A stretch of DNA of 64,000 bases from Rutstroemia sp. NJR-2017a BVV2 (taxonomy: Eukaryota > Ascomycota > Leotiomycetes > Helotiales > Rutstroemiaceae): the NCBI GenBank assembly GCA_002946415.1, contig NJPS01000054.1, forward strand, positions 1 through 64,000, given 5' to 3'. Position numbers and translations under genes: made by a program. The stretch's first letter is position 1; each line of letters opens with the position of its first letter. Below, one piece after another: positions 34,383-48,960 of the stretch. The notes beneath the pieces were generated by a model. The model had not been told where the DNA came from. It saw only the letters and a list, made by a program, of their open reading frames with translations, and made no database searches.

Positions 34383-34400
34383 CTATCCTCTTTCTAGTCT
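34383..34400 (-). other. Polypurine tract of the complete Gypsy-1 element
   Basis: On the minus strand a purine-rich AGAAAGAGGATAG abuts the 3' LTR. This is where plus-strand DNA synthesis would prime during reverse transcription. The truncated copy has a matching tract before 27499. Confidence 0.7.
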
Positions 34401-37400
34401 AGTATTATCCCGATACTTACTATAATAGTGCGGAGTACTTACTTGGATTTCTGATAAATATCTCGCTTTTTCCTTCTTTATTATATTTAAAGAATTATCC
34501 AAATCCTCAAGAAGTCGTTATTTAATTTATCTTCGGATAAAGGAGAAAAGAAAGATAATACCGGTAAAGTATTTTTATTATTCTAAGAAGAATCTAGAGT
34601 ATTATATTCTCTCTAGAACAGATCATTATAAGGAATATACCAAAAGTATTGGTTGTGATTCTTATAATATATTTGGAACTTCTACTTCTTCCTAGATAGC
34701 AATATAATATAAAGAGGTTTATTTGAAGGCCGAAGAAGAAGAAGTTATAGCGAAGATTCTTCGTTTAAGGAAACAGTAGCGAAAACTGAAAGAGAAAGTT
34801 AGAAAAATATTATAATATAATCTATATACGATAGATATACTGGAGAAGTTTAAAGAGAAAGAGAGACTGGAAAAGGAATAAGCTAAATAAACCAAATAAG
34901 TTCCTTAGATATCTAGTTCTTCCGAGATCGATCTTTCGATCTTTGAGCTCCCTTTGATAAATGATTCTGAATTAACTGTTTGGTTAGAAGCCGAGGGTTC
35001 CTTAGATAGAATTTCTCTAGATCTTATAGGTAATTCAGGTTCTTGATTGGTTCCTATATATTTTCTAAATATAGATATTCTTCTTATTTGATCAAATAAT
35101 AAAGCTTTTCTCTAATATACTTTTGATCTAGTATCTTTTCAACTTCGTATTCAGTATTTGGGTTAACTGATTCAATTTCGGTATAAGATATATTTGGTAT
35201 TCCTGGTAGTACTAGTTTAAAAAGTGAAATATGAAATACCAAGTATATATTTATTATTTATAGTAACTCTAAATAGTAATTAACTAGTCCGACTATTTTA
35301 CTGATCTTGAAGAATTCTAATTTCTTGTAATCCAGTTTATTACTTGGTCTTTTCGTATTGATATTTCGTTTGAGAAGATAAACTTTATCTCTCTTCTTAA
35401 ATATTGATTCTATACTATACTTCTGGTTATAATATTATATTATTTGTTATATAATGAACTTGATATCAAGTGATAGTTATTCGTATAAATTCTTTAAATC
35501 TTCTATTCTTATTATATTGATATCTAAGTTTGCTATATTTGGAAACTAGATATTATATATCTTTGGCTCGAACCCAAAGTTAGTATATACTAGTAATATA
35601 TTTATCGTTGTAGCTTTAGATATATTATATACGAATTATATAAATAATAGTAGTTCTATCTAATTATCCTATCGATAATTTATATAATAATATAAATATT
35701 GTTCTATAGTTTGGTTCAATTGTTCTGTTTGGCTATCTATCTATAGATAGAATATTATTGAAAGTTTTCTTTTGATCTCTAGTAGTATTATAAGTATCTA
35801 CCAAAACTTTAATATAAAGAGCTTATCTCGATCCGAAATGATTTCTTCTAATATATTATATATATTAACTATTGTTCGTAAAAATATATAAACTAAGTCT
35901 TCAGCTATACTATTTTCTTTATATAGAACTATATATCCAAACTTGGTTAATTGATCTACTATAACTAGGATAGAGTTATATATTACTTCTATTATTAGGT
36001 TCTTCGAAAGTAGTAGCTTAATTATGAAGTCCTATATAATAGACTTCTATAGCTGAGAAAATATATCCAGAGTTTTGAGCTAACTATATAAAGTATATTA
36101 TAAGGTTTTGTTCTATATATAGATATCATAGTTTCCGATAACTTCCTTAACTATCTTTCTTATTTGTGGAAAATACAAATTCGCTCTGATTCTTGCAAAT
36201 ATCTTTATAATTCCTTAATATCTATAAACTAGTAACTTATACTATTTCTAAGTAAACTATTTGGCTAAGATCGAAAGGATATATATCTTTTTGTGAAAGT
36301 ATATAATACTATCTTTAATTGTAAATCCCTCGCCTAGTTATTCTAGTACTTGTTTTGTAGTAGAATTATTTCTATAATACTCTTATACTTGTTTTTCTAA
36401 ATAGTTATTATAAAGTGATATTATTATAGCTAATTAGGCTAAGTTGAATACTAACGAATCTCCATCTTAGCGAAATATAATATACGATTTGTATATCTTA
36501 TTCTCTAAATATTCCGATTTTCTGCTAAATATATCGGTTCTAGTATTTTCGTTTCCTTTGATATATAATATCTTGAAATCATATATAACTAGTATTTCTA
36601 TCTATTATATCTATCATCTATTTAGAACTTTGGTCGTTATAAAGTATATCAAATTCTTATAATCTAAGTAAACCTAGATTATATATTTAGATCCTTCAAG
36701 GTAAACTTTCTATTTTCTGAAAATATCAATAATTACTAGAAACTCCTTATTATAAATTTCGTAATTCAGCTTGACTGGCTAAAGCTTTCTTAAATAATAT
36801 ACTATCAGTTATAGCTTCTTATCCTTACCTAGCTGGCTAAAGATTATATCTAATATATAATCCGATATATCTATCTCAATAGTAATCGGTAGTTCTGGAT
36901 CGAAGATAATAAGAACTGATATCTATATAAAGGCTTATTTGAGGATCTTAAATACTTTTTTCGCTATATTACTTTATTTATATTTATAATCCTTCTTAGT
37001 TAACTCTATAAGTAATACTGCGATTTTCGAATAATCCTTGATAAATCGCTTATAGAAGTTTACAAATCCCAAGAATAATTATATTTCTTTAATTATAGTA
37101 AACTATATCTACTCCAAAACTTCTTTTATTTTTTCTAGACTTATTTCGAGTCTATAAGTCCTAATAATATATCTTAAGAACTCGATTCTAATAATATAGA
37201 ATTTATACTTTGAAGGTTTAAGTAAGATATTTATATCTATTAGAATCTATAGTATTTCCTATATAATCTTGATATATTCCTTAAGAATCTCGATGAAGAT
37301 TAAGATATTATCCAAGTATACTATATAGTAGTTATCGAGGTACTTTCTTAATAAGTTGTTAATCAAATATATATATATTGCAGATATATTAGTAAGCCTG

Positions 37401-40226
37401 AAAGATATAACTTGGTATTTATAATATCTATATTATATACGAAATACTGTTTTCTACTTATTTCCTTCTTTGATTCGGATTAGATTAAATTCTATATACT
37501 GATCCAACTTGGTGAAATATTTAGTTTTCCCGATTCGATCTTGTAGCTTACTAGCTAATAGCAATATATATCGGTTCTTAATAGTAATAGTATTCAGTTT
37601 TCGATAGTCGATAACTAGTCTTAATTTTGTATTATAGGATTTAAGTACAAAGAAGATTAGTATATCTATAGATAAATAGGATTCTCTGATAAATCCTTTT
37701 ACTAAATTTTCTATAATATATTCTTGAAGTATTCTGAGCTTCTTCTCTAATAGTAGTATAATTGGTAAGAATAGTAGTTTCTTTTCTTCTTCCAATTTTA
37801 TTTTATGATCCCAAAGCTGGTACTTTGATAAGGTATCCTTATAAGGCCTTTCCTTGAAGATCTCGGTATATTTCTGGTACTATATTGATATATCCTTTAG
37901 TAGAGGATTCTGGGCTAAGGTATCCGACCTCAGTAAATATATTGTTTTCAGCTCCTGACTAGGTATTAGTCTCGCGAGATTCTATATAAACTTCGTCTTG
38001 TATTTGTATTTATTATACTATATAGTTATTGCGATCCAGTCGATATATAGATTATAACTCTTTAACTATAGTATTCCCAAAATTAGTTAGTATCCTCCTA
38101 GTAAGACCAAATCCATTTTTATCTACTTAGAATACTATCCTAGTTATATTTCAAATTCTTATATTTCGTACTGAACCAATCTATCTCCTTTAGCTAATTG
38201 CTTATCGGTAAAGTGGAGCCTATATAGAACTGGTTTCTCGAGAATTTGCAATTTTGCTGATACTGTAGCTTCTAGTATTATAAAATTCTCTATTGCTCCC
38301 AAGTCTATTATTGTTCGGAGCAAATATCTATTTATATATATTTTGCAAAGGATCTATCCCGATTCTAGAATAGCTCTAAGCTTCTTAGTTAGCCCCCTAC
38401 TTATACCTTCGATAAGTTATTCCTAATTAATTCTTTTCTGGTTTCGGTTTACAACCTTAGGCTTACTACCTTTTATAAAACCAAAGAATCTTTTCTAAGT
38501 ATCGATTATATCTTCTTAGACTATATTTAGGTTCGTTCTGGTCTTTATTCTGAAAATTCGTTTAATAGGAATATCGATATATTTGGTAGATACTTTGTAT
38601 CTGAAGACCTATAATACTACCCTTTATAGTTGAGTCAATTCCTATAATAATATATTTCGCTGATCCTTATAATTATATTGGTAAATAACCTTCTAAACCT
38701 CCTTATTACTTAGTAGGTTATATTGTTGAAACTCCCTAAATCCTCTATAGGTTCGAGTCTCTCACTATACCCTAATAGAGCTAATCTCAAGTTCTAGTTT
38801 GTAATAGCAATCTACAATTAATTAATCTCGGATATTTCGAATATCGTTCTAGAGTCCGTTATTGTTTAGTAAACCTACAAATTCCTTTTATCTCCAAGAT
38901 TTAGTTCTATAGTAACTGATTTTTTCTAGGAACTATATCTCTCTTTGTTTTGGAAGTTCGTCTTAAGTAGTAGTTTTCTTGCTACTAGGCTTTTTTGGGT
39001 ACTAGTTTGCTCTCTTCTTATCTACTTCGTGAATTAGATAAGAATCCTTATAGTAGGTAGTCTATATCAGTTATATATAATCTGTTTTTTAAGTAATCCG
39101 ATAACTACTTATTATACTTAATTAGTATCTGGGTATAGCCCAGCTATTATCTTATCTTACTATAGACTTAAGCTATTTCTTTCTTTTCCAATTGGTTTAC
39201 TTAGGCTTTATCTCTTGAAACTTCTTTCGGTAGTCTTTTACTTAGTATCCTAGAAATCTATACTCGAAGCAAAGCTTCTATTCTCGTCAGTAGTTTCGTT
39301 CGTCCTAGGAAAGGTTGTTTTTTAAGCTTATTATATCTAATTATATAAAGTTACTATAAGTCTCTTCCCTAGTATATTGTTTCTTGAAAAACCTTGATCT
39401 TTTCTCGTTCTATCGATATTATTAAGAGTATTAGTCTATACTACTAAAGTATATTTCTCTTTGAAATTCGTAATCCCTATTATTGATATAAATAGTTTCT
39501 TTGATCAGATCATTTATATTATCAATCGGGTCTCTCCAGGATAGTTCAAGTTTGATATTTCTCTTTAGTCCTTTTATATAATAACTAAGTAGTACTACTA
39601 TTCCCTAATTGGTTTGATTTCTATATTTTCGGAATTCTATCATATAGTTGATTATAGATCCGGTTTATTATAAGCTAAAGAGTTATTATTCTATAGTTCT
39701 TACAATATCGATATCCTCGAATACTTACTTGATCTCTTTACGAAATCCTTTGTAGCTTGCAAATATAACTATAGTAGTTGCTATCATTGTGGCTAGGTTA
39801 CAGCTATTCTCGAAATAGTCGGATAGAAAAGGTTCAATCTATTTAGCTACTTTATCTTTTAGATAAGAGATAGTCTAGAGACTCTTAGCATCTCGGATAT
39901 CGAACTTATCAGTATTGAATCTGAAATATATTTCTAACTGTAAAAGAAAGGTTTCCAATTTCCTTCTATCGCTACTATATCTATCTAGTAGTACAATCTT
40001 CAAGGTTTCCTAGAGTCTGAATTCCTTTGGCTTATCGTTGTTGCTGTTGCTTTCCTTATTGTTAGCGTTACTATAAGCTATAGCGATATTACCGTTATAG
40101 TCTAGTAGAGGTATAGTTGTATTTATAGTGGACGATAGAGCTAGTAGTTAGCTTACAGATCTAGCTATTGTAGCATTGTTTGGAGCTATATCGATTCGGT
40201 ATATAAAGCAATAAGGGTACTTAAAG

Positions 40227-40724
40227 TATTACGAATACTTATTTTCTGAGTTATATAGAAGTAGTCAGGGTCTCGAGTACTAGAGGTCGCGACAACTAAT
40301 AATACTATCGTAGGTTTATTGTTGATAACAGTTATATAGGGAATCGATTGTAATTGTAATAGTAGGTAAATAAGTAGTAATTGTTGTTAAGTATAAAGCT
40401 CTATATACTAAGGAAAACTATCTAGTTATATAGACCTTCGTTCTCTACTATCCTATCAGTTCTATCAATTCCCACTACTGGGACTACTAGGAACTACTGA
40501 GATATTATATAATTCTAGCCTAAGGTTCTACTAAAAATGCTATTGATTACTCTAGTATCTATTCATTCCTAGATACCTTTTTCCCTATCTCTATACTATA
40601 GGTATAGATACCTAGACTCTACTTTATTATATAATCTCTATATAACGGTTCGTCCCTACCAAACAGTGGTTAGCTATCCTCTAAGCCTAAAGTTCTCAAG
40701 CTCTCATTTAGATATATTATAACA
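40227..40724 (-). repeat. 5' LTR of the complete Gypsy-1 element
   Basis: 498 bp, matching 33885-34382. One end keeps AACA while the other has drifted from TG to TA, so the two LTRs were mutated at different sites, which fits RIP acting on each copy separately. Confidence 0.93.
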
Positions 40725-40729
40725 AATAT
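40725..40729. repeat. AATAT target-site duplication, right
   Basis: Identical to 33880-33884. Gypsy-2 sequence resumes here in the same reading direction as it left off. Confidence 0.85.
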
Positions 40730-43281
40730 CTCTAAAATACTAATTTCTAAATTGATATAAAGAAATATAAATTTAATATTAAATAGATAAAGTATTTGAG
40801 ATTTATTATCTTTATCGAAGATATTGAAATAGATCCAGAAAAGGTTATTATTATATAAAAATAGTAATATTCTAGTATTATAAAAAGTATTTAATTTTTT
40901 TTAGATTTTTATAATTTCTATTATTAATTTATTTATAACTTTGACTTAATTATAAAATTCTTAATTAATCTGATAAAGATCGGAACTTATTTTGACTTTA
41001 ATAAGAATTATTAATAAATATTTAATATATTAAAAAAGATATTAATTTCTATCTCTTTATTTAAATATTATAATTATATATTTCTTTATATATTTGAAAC
41101 CGATATATTAAATAGAGTAGTAGCTAATATACTTTTATAGAAATATAAAAATAATTATTTATTTATTATTTACTTTTCAAAAACTATATAAATTATAGAA
41201 CTTAACTATAAAATATATAATAAGAAAATACTAGTTATTATTAAATTATTTGCAAACTAATATATCAAACTAATTAATACTCTTTACTAGATATATATCT
41301 ATATTAATTATAAAATACTAGAATACTTTATATCAACTAAATCTTTTAATATTTATTAAATATATTAGATTGAATTATTTACTAATTACCACTTCTTAAT
41401 TATATATTATCTTGGAAAGTAAAACTCTCTAATTAATATTTTAATTTACTAAATAGATAAATTAGATTTCTAAAATAAAACTAAGAAGAAGAAAAAAATA
41501 TAATAGCTATTAAAGAAAAAGTAATTGGATTTCTAGATAATTACTATTTAAATATATATCTACTTTTGCGAAACTAATTTCTAGTTATCCAAACTTTATA
41601 ATATATCAAATTAGTTAACTCTTATTATATATATTTTATAAGTAAATCAAGAAACTAAAAATTTGCAATCTTTAAGAATTATATTAACTACTAATCAAAC
41701 TAAGTTTTCTATATAAAATAGTTTATTATTCTATAAAGATTATCTAATTATCTTTAATATAACTAATTTATATATCTTTTTAATTTATAAAATCTATAAT
41801 TCTATAATAATTATATACTTTAGTATTCGGAAAACTATATTATTATTTATCTATTAGTATTATTAATATAGTTTTCAAGATAATATTATTATTTATATTT
41901 ATAATTATTATATTTATTATTATAATTTAGTATTAAGAAATAAAATAACTAATTTATTATATCCTCTACCAATCTCTATATATACTTAGAAATATATTAT
42001 TATAAATTATTATAACTTTAATAAAGATAAATATAAATTCGATAATATATTAGTTATTATCGATTATCTAAATAAACAAATTATTATTATTCTTTATTAT
42101 AAAATTATCGATATATATAAATAAGCTAAATTATATTTGATATATATTTATTAGTATTATAATTTATCAATTATTATATTATTAAACTATAATCTTTAGT
42201 TTATCTTCTTTTTCTAGAAAGAATTCAATAGTATTTTAGATATAGATACTAAACTTTCTATTATAGATTATTTATAAATAGATAACTAAATAGAGATTTA
42301 TAATTAGTATTTATAAAAATATTTAAGATTCTTTATCAGTTATTATCAAAACAACTAGTTTAAATATCTTCTTATAATAAATTATATTTAGTTGATATTT
42401 ATATATTAGTTATTTAGAGATTTTTTATTATTCAAAATACTTTATAAATATATTTTTAGAATTTTCTAAAGTTAGTAAACTGATTATTCTATAATTAATA
42501 ACTTCAATATAGATAATACTTATATATATATTTACTATAACTATAAAGTATTTGAATATATATATTCTATTATATATAAAATACAAAATTATATATCTAA
42601 AGTAGTTAATATATATCGAAGATCTATTGATTTCGATATAAATAACTATATATAACTAGATATATAATATCTCCTAATATAACAATTATCAAGAAAGTTT
42701 GATTATTCTATAAATAGATATTTTAAAATATTTAAGAAAATAAATTACTTTTTCTATTTGAAACTATTTGATATTATATATATTTATAATATATTTCTAA
42801 TAAATAAATTATATAAAGTTACTAATAACTTATTATCTAACTAATATAATAAATCCTTGTTATTATTTAATATTATAGATACTAATAAATATAAAGTCGA
42901 TAAGATATTTATCTATAGAAAATATTATAGATCTTTGAAATATTATATTTCTTAGTTCAATTATAATACTAATTTGATTTAATATAAAATATCTGATTTA
43001 AAAACAATATTATATAAATTATATAACTTCTATTTAGAAAATCTAATATTTCCTAATCTATCTATTTTTCTATCTAAATAGCTATAACTATTCTAGAATA
43101 AAGAAGAAAATTATAACTATATAGATAGTAATTATCTAATAATATTAATTCAAAGATATATATTTTTTAGTTTATTTCTTTAATATATTTTTTACTTTAT
43201 ACTTATTTAACTAATACTAATTATTAATCTTTAACTAAAATAATAATATTCGAGGATAAGTTTATTTGGAAAAGAGAATAA

Positions 43282-43494
43282 TATAATAAACTTTACAAAA
43301 ATAATTTAAAACTAGTTTTCTATTTAAGATTTATTTAGTTAAACTTCTTATCTAAGTTATTATAATATTAGTATATTATATATTCTATATATAATCAACT
43401 TTTTATATTTAAATTCTTTGAGTTCTAGAATTCTCTTAGTTTTTTAATTATTAATTTTAAAATTAAATTTACTTTATTATTAAAGATTTATTAT
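43282..43494 (+). repeat. LTR of Gypsy-2, tandem copy 1
   Basis: 213 bp, similar to 43532-43745 and to 62560-62773. A purine-rich tract (GGAAAAGAGAATA) stands before it, as expected for a 3' LTR. The LTR is short for a Ty3 element. Confidence 0.8.
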
Positions 43495-43531
43495 AGTATT
43501 TGAAGATAAATTTATTTGGAAAAGAAGATAA

Positions 43532-43745
43532 TATAATGAACTTTATAAAAATAATCTAAAACTAGTTTTCTATCTAAAGTTTATTTAATCAAACTTTCTA
43601 TCTAAGTTATTATAGTATTAATATATTATATATTTTATATATAATTAACTTTCTATATTTAAACTTTTTGAACTTTAGAATTTTCTTAGTTCTTTAGTTA
43701 TTAATTCTAAAATTAAATCTACTTTATTATTAAAGATTTATTATA
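43532..43745 (+). repeat. LTR of Gypsy-2, tandem copy 2
   Basis: 214 bp. It follows copy 1 after 37 bp that themselves repeat the stretch just before copy 1, polypurine tract included. The pair is therefore a tandem duplication of internal end plus LTR, likely from unequal recombination between LTRs. Confidence 0.8.
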
Positions 43746-44082
43746 AAAATAGTAATATTATATAAATAATAAATTACTAATATCTCTATATTTGATAAAG
43801 ATAAATATAGAAATATCTTCTAAATAAACTTTAATTCGATAATCGAATTTTTTATAAATTAAAATATAATAGAAATTATCGAATTTCTAATAACTAAGAA
43901 TCTTTTTATATTTATAATTATTAACAAATTAAAAGATATCAAAATAAAAATTATAGAATTTCTATTATTAGATATATTATAAACTAAATAAACAAATTCT
44001 TTTATAAAGGAAAATAATAAGATATTAAGATATTTTATAAAAAAGAGGAAAAGAGAAAAAAATAAAAATAATAAAGAATATA
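43746..44082. other. AT-rich spacer between Gypsy-2 and a LINE
   Basis: It is RIP-degraded with no open frame. It could be the left part of the copia element whose RT lies at 49-50.8 kb, if the LINE was inserted into that element, but this was not shown. Confidence 0.4.
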
Positions 44083-47000
44083 TATTTATTTTATTTTTAT
44101 TTATTTCTAATCTGCTAGCTAGTATATATAGTACTAACTATAAAGAAGTTTAATCTAATTAATTATATTAGTAAAACCTTTCTAGATAAAACTACTAATT
44201 ATATTACTTTATACTTCTTATTCTTATATATTTACTCTATTCTCATCTTTTATAACTATATTATTTGGTTATTCTTTAGTTTTATTATTTGTATTATAGC
44301 TAATTAGCAAATCTAAAATACTTGAACTATCTATTCTGAATTAGCTATTTGGTTACCTACTATACTTATTCTGGATTATCGAGTAGCTTAGTAATAGTTA
44401 TTCCTTTTTATTATTATCTTCTTATCTATTTGGTATTATAATATAGAAGGATATACTCAATTATTTCTATATTAGTATAATAGTATATATAGACTAGGGA
44501 TTTGTAATCTAGTACTTTCTATATATTTAGGAAGTATATATAACTTATTTATTCTATTCTATTCTAGATAAGTATTATATTCTCTACTTTGCTAAGTCCC
44601 TTATATAGTTTGAATCTATCTTTATCTAGTATCGAGTTCTTTGCTATTATATTATACTATTTAGCTATATCTTTTATCTATTATATTTCCTATATTTGTT
44701 TCTCTAACTTGAATATTCTGGTTTGGTTAATATATTCGGTTGGGATATTTAGTGATTTCTGTTTTATTTTCCTATTACTTCTCCTTTTCCGTATCTATAA
44801 ATACTATTCTTGATAGATCTATTAGATAGAAGTATCTTTCTAATATTCGAAGAATTTCCTAAGCTTCTTATTATAGTATATACTAATCAGAGGAATTACT
44901 ACTTCTGTTTCCACTTTATAGATAAATATAACTTGGTATATTTCGATAATCTTTTGTAAATATATTATTTATATTTGCTCGAGCTTTTGCTTGATTATAT
45001 CTCTCTTTCTAGATTTATATTATACTTCTACTTTATAAATTAGTATAGTATATATATATACTATATATAAGACTTATATTTAGTATAGTATCAGATTCTA
45101 GATTATCTAGTTAAATCTACTAAATATAATTAGTACTATAGTACTTTTCTCTTAGATTATCTTTATATATATTTTCCAATTAAGCTTTATATTAAGCCAA
45201 ATACCGAGTACTTATATATTCGGTAATAGGGTATATTCTATTTCTTATTTGAACTGGATTATAGCTACTAGGTTAAATCTATTTTATATTCTTATAAAGT
45301 AAACAAATTTATATTTTGTTAATACGAAGTATATCTTATAATACTAAGTATATTCTAGAATCTTCTAGTATATATCAGTAAACTTATTATAATTGATTTC
45401 TATATTCGAGCTTATTACTATCAGATATATATTATCAACGAAACTATTTATATAGAGATCCTGTTTAGGAAGTGAATATATTCGAATAAGCTCTATATTG
45501 TAAAATAGGAAAAGTATTAGTAAGAATAATAATCTCTATAGTATCTTTACTTATAAAGAGAATTCTTTTGATATCTTATTAGTAAATAAAAAGTATATAG
45601 TTTTATTACTTAGGAAACTTATTATCTACTTACTGATCTATTAGAGAAAACCGAGTTTCTAGATTACTACTACTAAATATAAATAGATTATTATATTGAA
45701 TACTTCTATTATATCTAGTAAAAACAGTATTATTATTTATCTCTTGTTTAACTAAATAGACTTAATTACCGATATAAGTAGATCTAATACTATTATTATA
45801 TTTCTTTATATTTTTGCTTTTATTTACTTATCTAGTAGTAGATTATACTATTTAGCTATATTACAGATCTTCTAAACTATAGCCTTCTCGATCAGCTTTT
45901 CTAATATATTTAGAAATATAATTAGTTACTAAGTTTTTATCTATTTATAACTCGGTTTTCTAGATTTTCGTAATATTACTATTAAGATACTTTTCAAACT
46001 TTTTGGTATATATCTAAGTTTCTAGTTAGCTTAAGCTAAGTTTATAATTGTTTTTGTAAATAGCTAATCTAGTTTTTTAAAGAAGTAATATAAGATTTGG
46101 TCTTCTCTTAGTATAGAGCAATCCAAATATCTTCAAAACAGTTTAGTAAATTCTTTAGTTATAAACTTCTTATTTATCTTGAATTCCGATAAGTATTCTT
46201 AGTTTATAATATTATCTAGCTTGGTATTTTCTAGATTACTTGATAGTTACTATAATATACTTAGAAGATATTATCTGCTTCTATAGAAATACTAAGCTAA
46301 TATATATATCTTTTCTTCAAATAAACTTATATTTCTATTTTCTTCGAATTTAAATATTGGGATTATATTTTGTTCTACTATCACTCTCTTATTCTACTTT
46401 GCTAGTTTCTATAACTTCTTTATCTTATAGTACTTATATATAATCTATTTTTAGATTATTTGCTTTACTTAATAGATTATATACTTCTTTTCTTTCTAGA
46501 GTTATTTAATTTATAGTTTCAGTTACTTATTTTCTCTTTAGATAAGCTATTACTAATATATCGAATATATTACTTTAATTACTATATCTACTTTAGATAT
46601 CTACTAATATTCTATTTTCTTCAAGTTCTATTTCTATAAAGTTATAATATCGATAATCCTTTGGATCTAGAGGATAAGCTTTATAATATATACTTCTAAG
46701 CTCTTTATTATATATTACTCTATATTATATTTTGGTAAATACTAAACTATTTGCTTAATTTATATAGTATCTATTAGTTTCCAGTTTCTATATCTCCTTT
46801 CTACTACTACTACTAACTCAATATTCTATCTTAAGTATATTACTATATAATCGGATCTATATTCTCTATCGGTTATAATTATATATTCTAATAAATAATT
46901 TATAAGTTCTAAGATAAAGAATATTAAGTCGATTATTATCTTATTATATATAGTAAAGAAGGTTTTACTTCTATAGAGAGTAAGTAGATTAAGTTATTAT

Positions 47001-48960
47001 ATTATCTCAAATAGTTTATCGATTCGATTATATAATAGATATTATAGTTTAGACTATAATAGATAATGGAGATTAAAGTTCCTTATTATAATATATTTAC
47101 TATCTATATCGAGTACTACTTATAGTAACTTAAATAAGTATTTATAGTTTATATTCTTAAGATTACCTAAAGATTACAAATATATATTATAAATCCAGAC
47201 TATTCTTAGATTTGTTATAAACTTTACTAAATATAGATTTCTATTTTAGATTTTATATTTCTAACTCTCTCTTTTTATAGCCTTATTTATAAATAGGTAG
47301 TTCTTCTACTTATCTTTATATACTAGGATATAAACTACTAAGCTTAGATAATATATTCTACTTCTATAATTCAGTTATAGTTCTTGAATTATAATAATTA
47401 CTACTTTTTTCTCCTTATAGAGTAATAATTCTATTACTTCTTTATTTTTATATATATTATATTATAGAATTAAGAATTTACTTATTACAAATTATTATCT
47501 ACTATATTTATATTAGTACTCTAAGTAGACCTAAGAATACTTGATAAACTTAGTATTATATTTAGCTATATATTCGGACTTAGTTCTAAGAAGAATTTGT
47601 TAATTAAGATTATACTAGATATATCAATTATATTTATTATCGAGGATCTTCTTCTATAATATATATATTTGTAGTTTATAGTTATGAATTCGGGCTTATT
47701 TATATTACTTAAGTTTGAAATAAATTATCTATCTATTTAGAAACTGAATTGGAATTATAATTTGTTTACTAAGTATCTTTTCTCTTTTTTTGTATATATC
47801 TAGATAGTTCTATATTGATTTTATAAACTATATAAGTAGGTTTTATCAATTGTACTATACTCTACTATACTATAACTTATATAGCTTTTAGTTATTACTG
47901 ATTCTATAGTTAGATATAACTTGATACTATATCCTATATCTATATATTATATATAGTACTTTTATATAACGATATATTGTTCTATTCTATAACTATATTT
48001 CTGGTATTTGAAATATCGTAAAGTTAATACCTTTTTAATATATTATTTAGTTGGTAAAAATATACTATTTTATAATATTCTCTAGTTAATTATTTTATTT
48101 ACTTCTTTGTTAATACCGAAACCAAATATTAGTATTATATTTTCTCTATTCTTATTGATTCTAGTAGCTACTATATACTTTACTTATAACTCTAGATTTT
48201 GCTTTTCTATTTTTCTAAGAAGTTAATTATTTATAAATTCTATAATTAATTATCTAAGTATTCTGAAAACTATTATATCTAAAGTTTGTTCTCTGTTTTC
48301 GGTATTTTTGTTAAATATTCTTTTTAGTTCTATTCTATTCTGCTATTTTGCTTTAGTTTCTTTAAAGATAAATACTAATATTACTTTCTTTCTCAAAAGT
48401 ATTCAGATCTCTTATATTACCTCTTTATCTACTATCTAGTTGATTTCTTTTATTAGGATTATACTTGGTTTTATAAATATAGTTTTGTTTTTTACTACAA
48501 ATAGTATTTTATATTCTTTATAAGCTAGTAAGCTATTCTTAACTATATCTATTTAAGTCTCTTTCGATTTCTTACTCGAATTATTTCCTTTTTCTTTCTT
48601 GAGTTCTATAAATACTTCTTCTATATATTTATAAAGTACTTATTTTCTGTTTTGATTACTTTGTCTTTTTACTAATTCTTGGATTATATTTTATATTTTC
48701 TTTTCCTTCTTTATAAGTTTGAGCTTTGTAAAAACCTTATTTATAATCTCTATTTCCGTTTTCCTATTCTTTTCAATATATATCTTTTCTATATTAATTT
48801 CGTATTTATATATCTCTATCTATATCAGTAAGCTCGAGATTATTACTATTTTTATAGCTGGTATTATATCAAGCTACAATTTGTTAACTTATAAATTTAT
48901 TAAACTTCTTAGTCTAATACTAGGATTAATTGTTATTTTTGGTCGGGTTTATTTTTCTAT
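44083..48960 (-). mobile_element. Tad-type LINE, minus strand, near full length, RIP-mutated
   Basis: This copy is the mirror image of 51720-55121 over about 3.4 kb and extends some 1.5 kb further at its 5' side (47480-48960). There the minus strand encodes a charged, Lys/Glu-rich, coiled-coil-like ORF1 region (about 48950-48500). Endonuclease follows near 47450-46700, then reverse transcriptase, then a zinc-knuckle tail. The 3' end near 44083 is an AAATAAATAAAAATAAA-type tail. The hydrophobic-looking plus-strand frames at 44589 and 48719 are antisense shadows. The 5' boundary is approximate. Confidence 0.8.

Larger units (their letters stand above)
33885..40724 (-). mobile_element. Complete Ty3/gypsy chromovirus (Gypsy-1), RIP-mutated
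   Basis: This 6840-bp element has two 498-bp LTRs, a 5-bp target duplication (AATAT) and minus-strand coding order gag, protease, reverse transcriptase, RNase H, integrase, chromodomain. Gag lies at about 40150-38900 (LETFLLQLEIYFRFNTDKFD; zinc knuckle near 39300 as LCFEYRFLGYQVKDYRKK, with Cys and His turned to Tyr). RT is open at 37795-37454 (VIDYRKLNTITIKNRY, YFTKLDQYIEFNLIRIKEG). The chromodomain lies near 35150-35030. It interrupts Gypsy-2 and is visibly less AT-shifted than its host, so it is younger. Many Gln and Trp codons are stops, so it is inactive. Confidence 0.92.
29100..43745 (+). mobile_element. Older Ty3/gypsy element (Gypsy-2), split by two later insertions
   Basis: The element reads on the plus strand in three pieces: gag/protease-like sequence at about 29100-30064, reverse transcriptase at 31934-33884 (YKILFKELKIIKKYLIENL, then TYLDNILIYFENKLEY near 33830), and RNase H, integrase and LTRs at 40725-43745 (EYFISTKSFN near 41330, DNILVIIDYLNKQ near 42050). 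The gaps are exactly filled by a Fot/pogo transposon and a complete Gypsy-1 element. 29740-29900 matches 63820-63980, showing a second copy at the right edge of the window. RIP is extreme: stops occur every few codons and GC is very low. The 5' LTR was not found. Confidence 0.8.

Noticed and set aside
44589..44813. Hydrophobic membrane-like protein on the plus strand, with a twin at 54381-54596
   Set aside because: Both are antisense to the C-terminal part of the LINE. The AT-rich sequence makes shadow frames look hydrophobic.
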